Below, in pieces: positions 5,823 through 8,031 of a stretch of DNA of 8,031 bases. Each line of letters opens with the position of its first letter. The stretch's first letter is position 1. A program made the position numbers and the translations under genes. Below the pieces are notes generated by a model that was given only the letters and a program-made list of their open reading frames with translations, had not been told where the DNA came from and ran no database searches. Source of the DNA: Weeksellaceae bacterium (GTDB lineage Bacteria; Bacteroidota; Bacteroidia; Flavobacteriales; Weeksellaceae); the NCBI GenBank assembly GCA_028698395.1, contig JAQVDG010000079.1:1-8031 (forward strand), given 5' to 3'.

Positions 5823-7091
5823 TTAGTCAATTACACGTTTTCTGAACCAAAGGTCGTTGAGTGTGAAACCTATTCTTAAATTCGCAAAATCTTCTTTAAC
5901 TGCGAAGTTTTTGGTATTGCCCATACTTCCGAACTCACAAGAAATATTCAACATGGAAGCATCTCTGTCTTTACCTATCGGAAGTCCTAAACCTACGCTT
6001 AAACCATACATATTGATGGATTTATCGTTGATTTTCAATGGGGTTTTTTCATAAAAAGCTCCAAACCGGTACACGATTCGGTCAAAATAACTTTTGTAAC
6101 TGTTAAAATTAGGTATCCAATAACCACCTACACTTGTTCGGATTTGTGTGTCGTACAAGGAAGATTTTTCACCGTTTAATTTATAATTACTCCAGTCGCT
6201 CCAGTCCAATTGAGCACCAACCATCCATTTTAAATCTTTTTTATAGGAAGCGGCTAAGGAAATTTTTTGAGGAAGTTTTACATCACCATAGATTTTTTTA
6301 TACTGAACAGTGTCGATATTAATCGGAGTTAAGTCCGCTAAAGAATAAGTTGTGGTTAAATCTTCAGTTGTTGCATTTAGTTCAGAACCTAAAGTGTAAG
6401 TCAAACCTACGTCAATTCTTTTATTATCGGTCAAAGCTTTAGTGTACAACCCTCCTAAAGTGAATTGAAATCCGTGAATATTTGTTTTGTATGTATAATC
6501 GGTATTTAAAGCCAGACCTTGAGGTATTAAGGTTTGTGTCCGGTTAAAATCTCCAAATAAATAATTGACTCTCAATCCGGCAGAAAATTCAGGTGAAATA
6601 GTGTAAGCCCCCATGAGATGCATGGAATTTACTCCTCCATTTCCTTTAAAAAGTTTTGCATAGGTAATATCGGAATTTTGTCCTATTAAACCTAAATCAT
6701 AACTGGAAGAGGAATAAGGTGTAAATCCAAATCCGGCTCTAATTTTTGGTCCAATCGGGAAAGCTAATGAAAGATTAGAAATATAAGTTGTACTTTTTTT
6801 CAGAGAATAAGTATGGTCTTTTAAAGATTTCATATCTGTACTTGCACTTAAATCGAAAGAAGTAACTCTTAAATCACGGTTAACTGCCGGGTTATAAAAG
6901 TTGGCACTTCCATTAAAAGGGCTGGAGTTAACAGCTGAAAGACCACCCATTCCGGATTGTTCTATACTACCGCCAAAAAACAAAGTTCCTACTCCTACAG
7001 CAGAGTAGGGAGAGACTGAAGTGCTTTGTGCACTTGAAGAAACCGATAAAGATAAAATCCCTAAGAAGGTTAAAACGCTTTTTAATTTCAT
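5823..7091 (-). CDS. FadL/PorV-like outer-membrane beta-barrel protein
   Basis: A 422-residue protein from ATG at 7091. The frame stays open to a TTG at 7118, but MKLKSVLTFLGILSLSVSSSAQ is a textbook signal peptide with cleavage after SSA, so 7091 is preferred. The mature start SPYSAVGVGTLFFGG, followed by QSGMGGLSAVNSSPFNGSANFYNPAVNRDLRV in part, is typical of Bacteroidota FadL/OMPP1-like barrels, which open with a short Ser-Pro-Tyr-Ser element and an N-P-A motif. The remainder alternates polar and aromatic residues in likely strands (ISLAASYKKDLKWMVGAQLDW in part; VYRFGAFYEKTPL; YGLSVGLGLPIG) and ends in a strand-like LRIGFTLNDLWFRKRVID. It probably sits in the outer membrane; the substrate cannot be told. 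It is the first gene of an operon with lptC, which fits an envelope role. Confidence 0.8.
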   Translation of the reverse strand: MKLKSVLTFLGILSLSVSSSAQSTSVSPYSAVGVGTLFFGGSIEQSGMGGLSAVNSSPFNGSANFYNPAVNRDLRVTSFDLSASTDMKSLKDHTYSLKKSTTYISNLSLAFPIGPKIRAGFGFTPYSSSSYDLGLIGQNSDITYAKLFKGNGGVNSMHLMGAYTISPEFSAGLRVNYLFGDFNRTQTLIPQGLALNTDYTYKTNIHGFQFTLGGLYTKALTDNKRIDVGLTYTLGSELNATTEDLTTTYSLADLTPINIDTVQYKKIYGDVKLPQKISLAASYKKDLKWMVGAQLDWSDWSNYKLNGEKSSLYDTQIRTSVGGYWIPNFNSYKSYFDRIVYRFGAFYEKTPLKINDKSINMYGLSVGLGLPIGKDRDASMLNISCEFGSMGNTKNFAVKEDFANLRIGFTLNDLWFRKRVID

Positions 7092-7115
7092 GCGTATGAT
7101 TCTAATTTGAAGTTG

Positions 7116-7146
7116 CAAATATGATGATTAGATTGCAAATAGCAAA
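7116..7146 (-). promoter_or_regulatory. Likely promoter of the barrel-protein/lptC operon
   Basis: On the minus strand TTTG (7143-7146) is followed, after roughly 20 bases, by CATATTTG (7116-7123), one mismatch from the Bacteroidota -7 box TAnnTTTG. Transcription would begin near 7110, about 20 bases before the ATG at 7091. The plus-strand word TTGCAAATA occurs twice, at 7113-7121 and 7133-7141. Confidence 0.45.
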
Positions 7147-7225
7147 AAAGCATTCTGTGAATTCCTTGTTAAAACAGTTTTAAAAGTGAAAAAAGAATAA
7201 TTTTTCACGCAGATTGAAAAAAATT

Positions 7226-7254
7226 TTTGCAGTTCCAAAAAAGTTATATATTTG
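7226..7254 (+). promoter_or_regulatory. Promoter of tRNA-Phe
   Basis: TTTG at 7226-7229, a 17-base spacer, then TATATTTG at 7247-7254: an exact match to the Bacteroidota TTTG / TAnnTTTG pattern. The predicted start near 7260 leaves a 5' leader of about 10 bases before the tRNA. Confidence 0.8.
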
Positions 7255-7270
7255 CAGTCCCAAATGAGTC

Positions 7271-7343
7271 GGTGCCTTAGCTCAGTTGGTAGAGCAAAGG
7301 ACTGAAAATCCTTGTGTCCCTGGTTCGATTCCTGGAGGCACCA
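7271..7343 (+). tRNA. tRNA-Phe (anticodon GAA)
   Basis: A 73-base cloverleaf. The acceptor arms GGTGCCT and AGGCACC pair perfectly, with discriminator A at 7343. The D-arm is GCTC/GAGC, the anticodon stem AAGGA/TCCTT holds the loop CTGAAAA with anticodon GAA, and the T-loop is TTCGATT. The CCA end is not encoded (the sequence continues CTT), so it must be added after transcription. The T-stem CCTGG/CCTGG has a T-T mismatch in the middle (7321 with 7333). It is a single gene with its own promoter and terminator, convergent with pheS. Confidence 0.97.
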
Positions 7344-7348
7344 CTTTT

Positions 7349-7379
7349 AAAAAGTACTTCAATTTTGAAGTGCTTTTTT
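7349..7379. terminator. Bidirectional terminator between tRNA-Phe and pheS
   Basis: AAAAAGTACTTCAA pairs with TTGAAGTGCTTTTT (one G-T pair; the innermost A-T pairs probably open into the loop). A T-run of six closes it on the plus strand and the A-run gives T5 on the minus strand, so it can end both convergent transcripts. It starts 6 bases after the tRNA. Confidence 0.88.
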
Positions 7380-7441
7380 GTTTTATGACTTTTTAAGTAT
7401 AAATGATTGGTGTAAAATTCCACCAAAATTAACAACAGATT

Positions 7442-7468
7442 TTACTGTTTAACTTAGAAAAACAGTAA
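7442..7468. repeat. 9-bp inverted repeat downstream of pheS
   Basis: TTACTGTTT (7442-7450) and AAACAGTAA (7460-7468) are perfect inverted copies with a 9-nt loop. The stem is AT-rich and has no good T-tract on either side, so it is a poor terminator by itself. It may help to end or protect the pheS transcript. Confidence 0.4.
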
Positions 7469-7514
7469 TATAGAATCTTTTAAAGTGTTGTTAGGCAAAG
7501 AAAACGATAGAATT

Positions 7515-8031
7515 TTAAATAAAATCCGATTTGAATTGTTCTAAAAACCGAATGTCATTTTCAGTGTACATACGAATATCTCCGATTTGATACAGTAAAA
7601 GAGCGATTCGCTCAATTCCCATTCCAAATGCATAACCACTGTATCTTTCCGGGTCAATATTAACATTTTTCAGTACATTCGGATCAACCATTCCGCATCC
7701 CATAATTTCCAACCAACCGGTTCCTTTGGTAATCCGGTAATCGGTTTCGGTTTCTAATCCCCAATAGACATCTACTTCAGCACTGGGTTCAGTAAACGGA
7801 AAATAAGAAGGGCGCAGACGGATTTTGGATTTTCCAAAAAGAGCTTCGGTAAAATAGCTTAAAGTTTGTTTTAAATCAGCAAAAGAAACGTTTTTATCGA
7901 TGTATAAACCTTCAATCTGGTGAAACATCATGTGTGAACGTGCCGATATGGCTTCATTTCTATAAACTCTACCCGGTGAAAGGATTCGGATAGGTGGTTC
8001 ATTTTTTTCCATATAACGGATTTGTACGGAA
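7515..8031 (-). CDS. pheS: Phenylalanine--tRNA ligase alpha subunit, C-terminal part (5' end beyond window)
   Basis: The last 172 codons of a class II synthetase subunit, roughly half the usual 340 or so residues. The frame is open to the right edge, and the Met at 8012 is internal (preceded by VQIRY). It charges tRNA-Phe together with PheT as an alpha2-beta2 enzyme in the cytoplasm. Visible landmarks are motif 2 ([20 protein letters not shown]), the FHQIEG stretch of the substrate pocket, [13 protein letters not shown], and motif 3 in [23 protein letters not shown]. The Ala of GYAFGMG (codon 7629-7631) corresponds to the small pocket residue Ala294 of E. coli PheS, which sets discrimination among phenylalanine analogues. 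The gene ends convergently with tRNA-Phe. pheT is not in the window. Confidence 0.97.
   Translation of the reverse strand, partial: SVQIRYMEKNEPPIRILSPGRVYRNEAISARSHMMFHQIEGLYIDKNVSFADLKQTLSYFTEALFGKSKIRLRPSYFPFTEPSAEVDVYWGLETETDYRITKGTGWLEIMGCGMVDPNVLKNVNIDPERYSGYAFGMGIERIALLLYQIGDIRMYTENDIRFLEQFKSDFI

Noticed and set aside
5857..6322. Two plus-strand frames of about 62-65 codons across the barrel-protein gene
   Set aside because: Antisense shadows of the barrel-protein frame.
7092..7118. TTG start at 7118 adding nine residues to the barrel protein
   Set aside because: It would place MQLQIRIIR ahead of a complete signal peptide and overlaps the presumed -7 box; ATG at 7091 is better.

Overview
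The window looks like a chromosomal segment from a Bacteroidota member, most likely Flavobacteriia. It is AT-rich. Its start sites lack Shine-Dalgarno sequences, and its best promoter has the TTTG / TAnnTTTG form used by the Bacteroidota primary sigma factor. The gene set also fits: a lipoprotein-type LptC, a long PpiD-like isomerase and a FadL/PorV-like barrel.

Layout, left to right. (1) 1-2693, minus strand: the first 897 codons of a large type IIG (Eco57I-like) restriction-modification enzyme, whose C-terminus lies beyond the left edge. Inside its methyltransferase domain, between motif III and the catalytic NPPY, sits an in-frame block of about 200 residues. This block has the signature of an IS200 / REP-associated (Y1, HUH) tyrosine transposase. 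Inside that block, between its HUH motif and its tyrosine, is a low-complexity linker encoded by two perfect 20-bp palindromes and a 12-bp direct repeat. (2) 2694-2897: a 204-bp gap with the strong terminator of the next operon and a second, orphan hairpin. (3) 2898-5087, minus: a PpiD-like periplasmic peptidyl-prolyl isomerase. (4) 5235-7091, minus: a two-gene operon of a FadL-like outer-membrane barrel protein and LptC, 6 bp apart. (5) 7271-7343, plus: tRNA-Phe(GAA) with a good promoter and a bidirectional terminator. (6) 7515-8031, minus: the C-terminal half of pheS, convergent with its cognate tRNA.

The right two thirds is housekeeping and forms an envelope-biogenesis neighbourhood: LptC for LPS transport, a barrel protein, and an outer-membrane-protein folding factor. 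These lie beside the Phe-tRNA charging genes. The left third is accessory, a single-gene defence system placed just after the ppiD terminator.

The most interesting content is the nested architecture of the restriction-modification gene: a palindromic cassette inside a transposase-like domain inside a methyltransferase, all in one uninterrupted reading frame with the recognisable catalytic residues of all three activities present.
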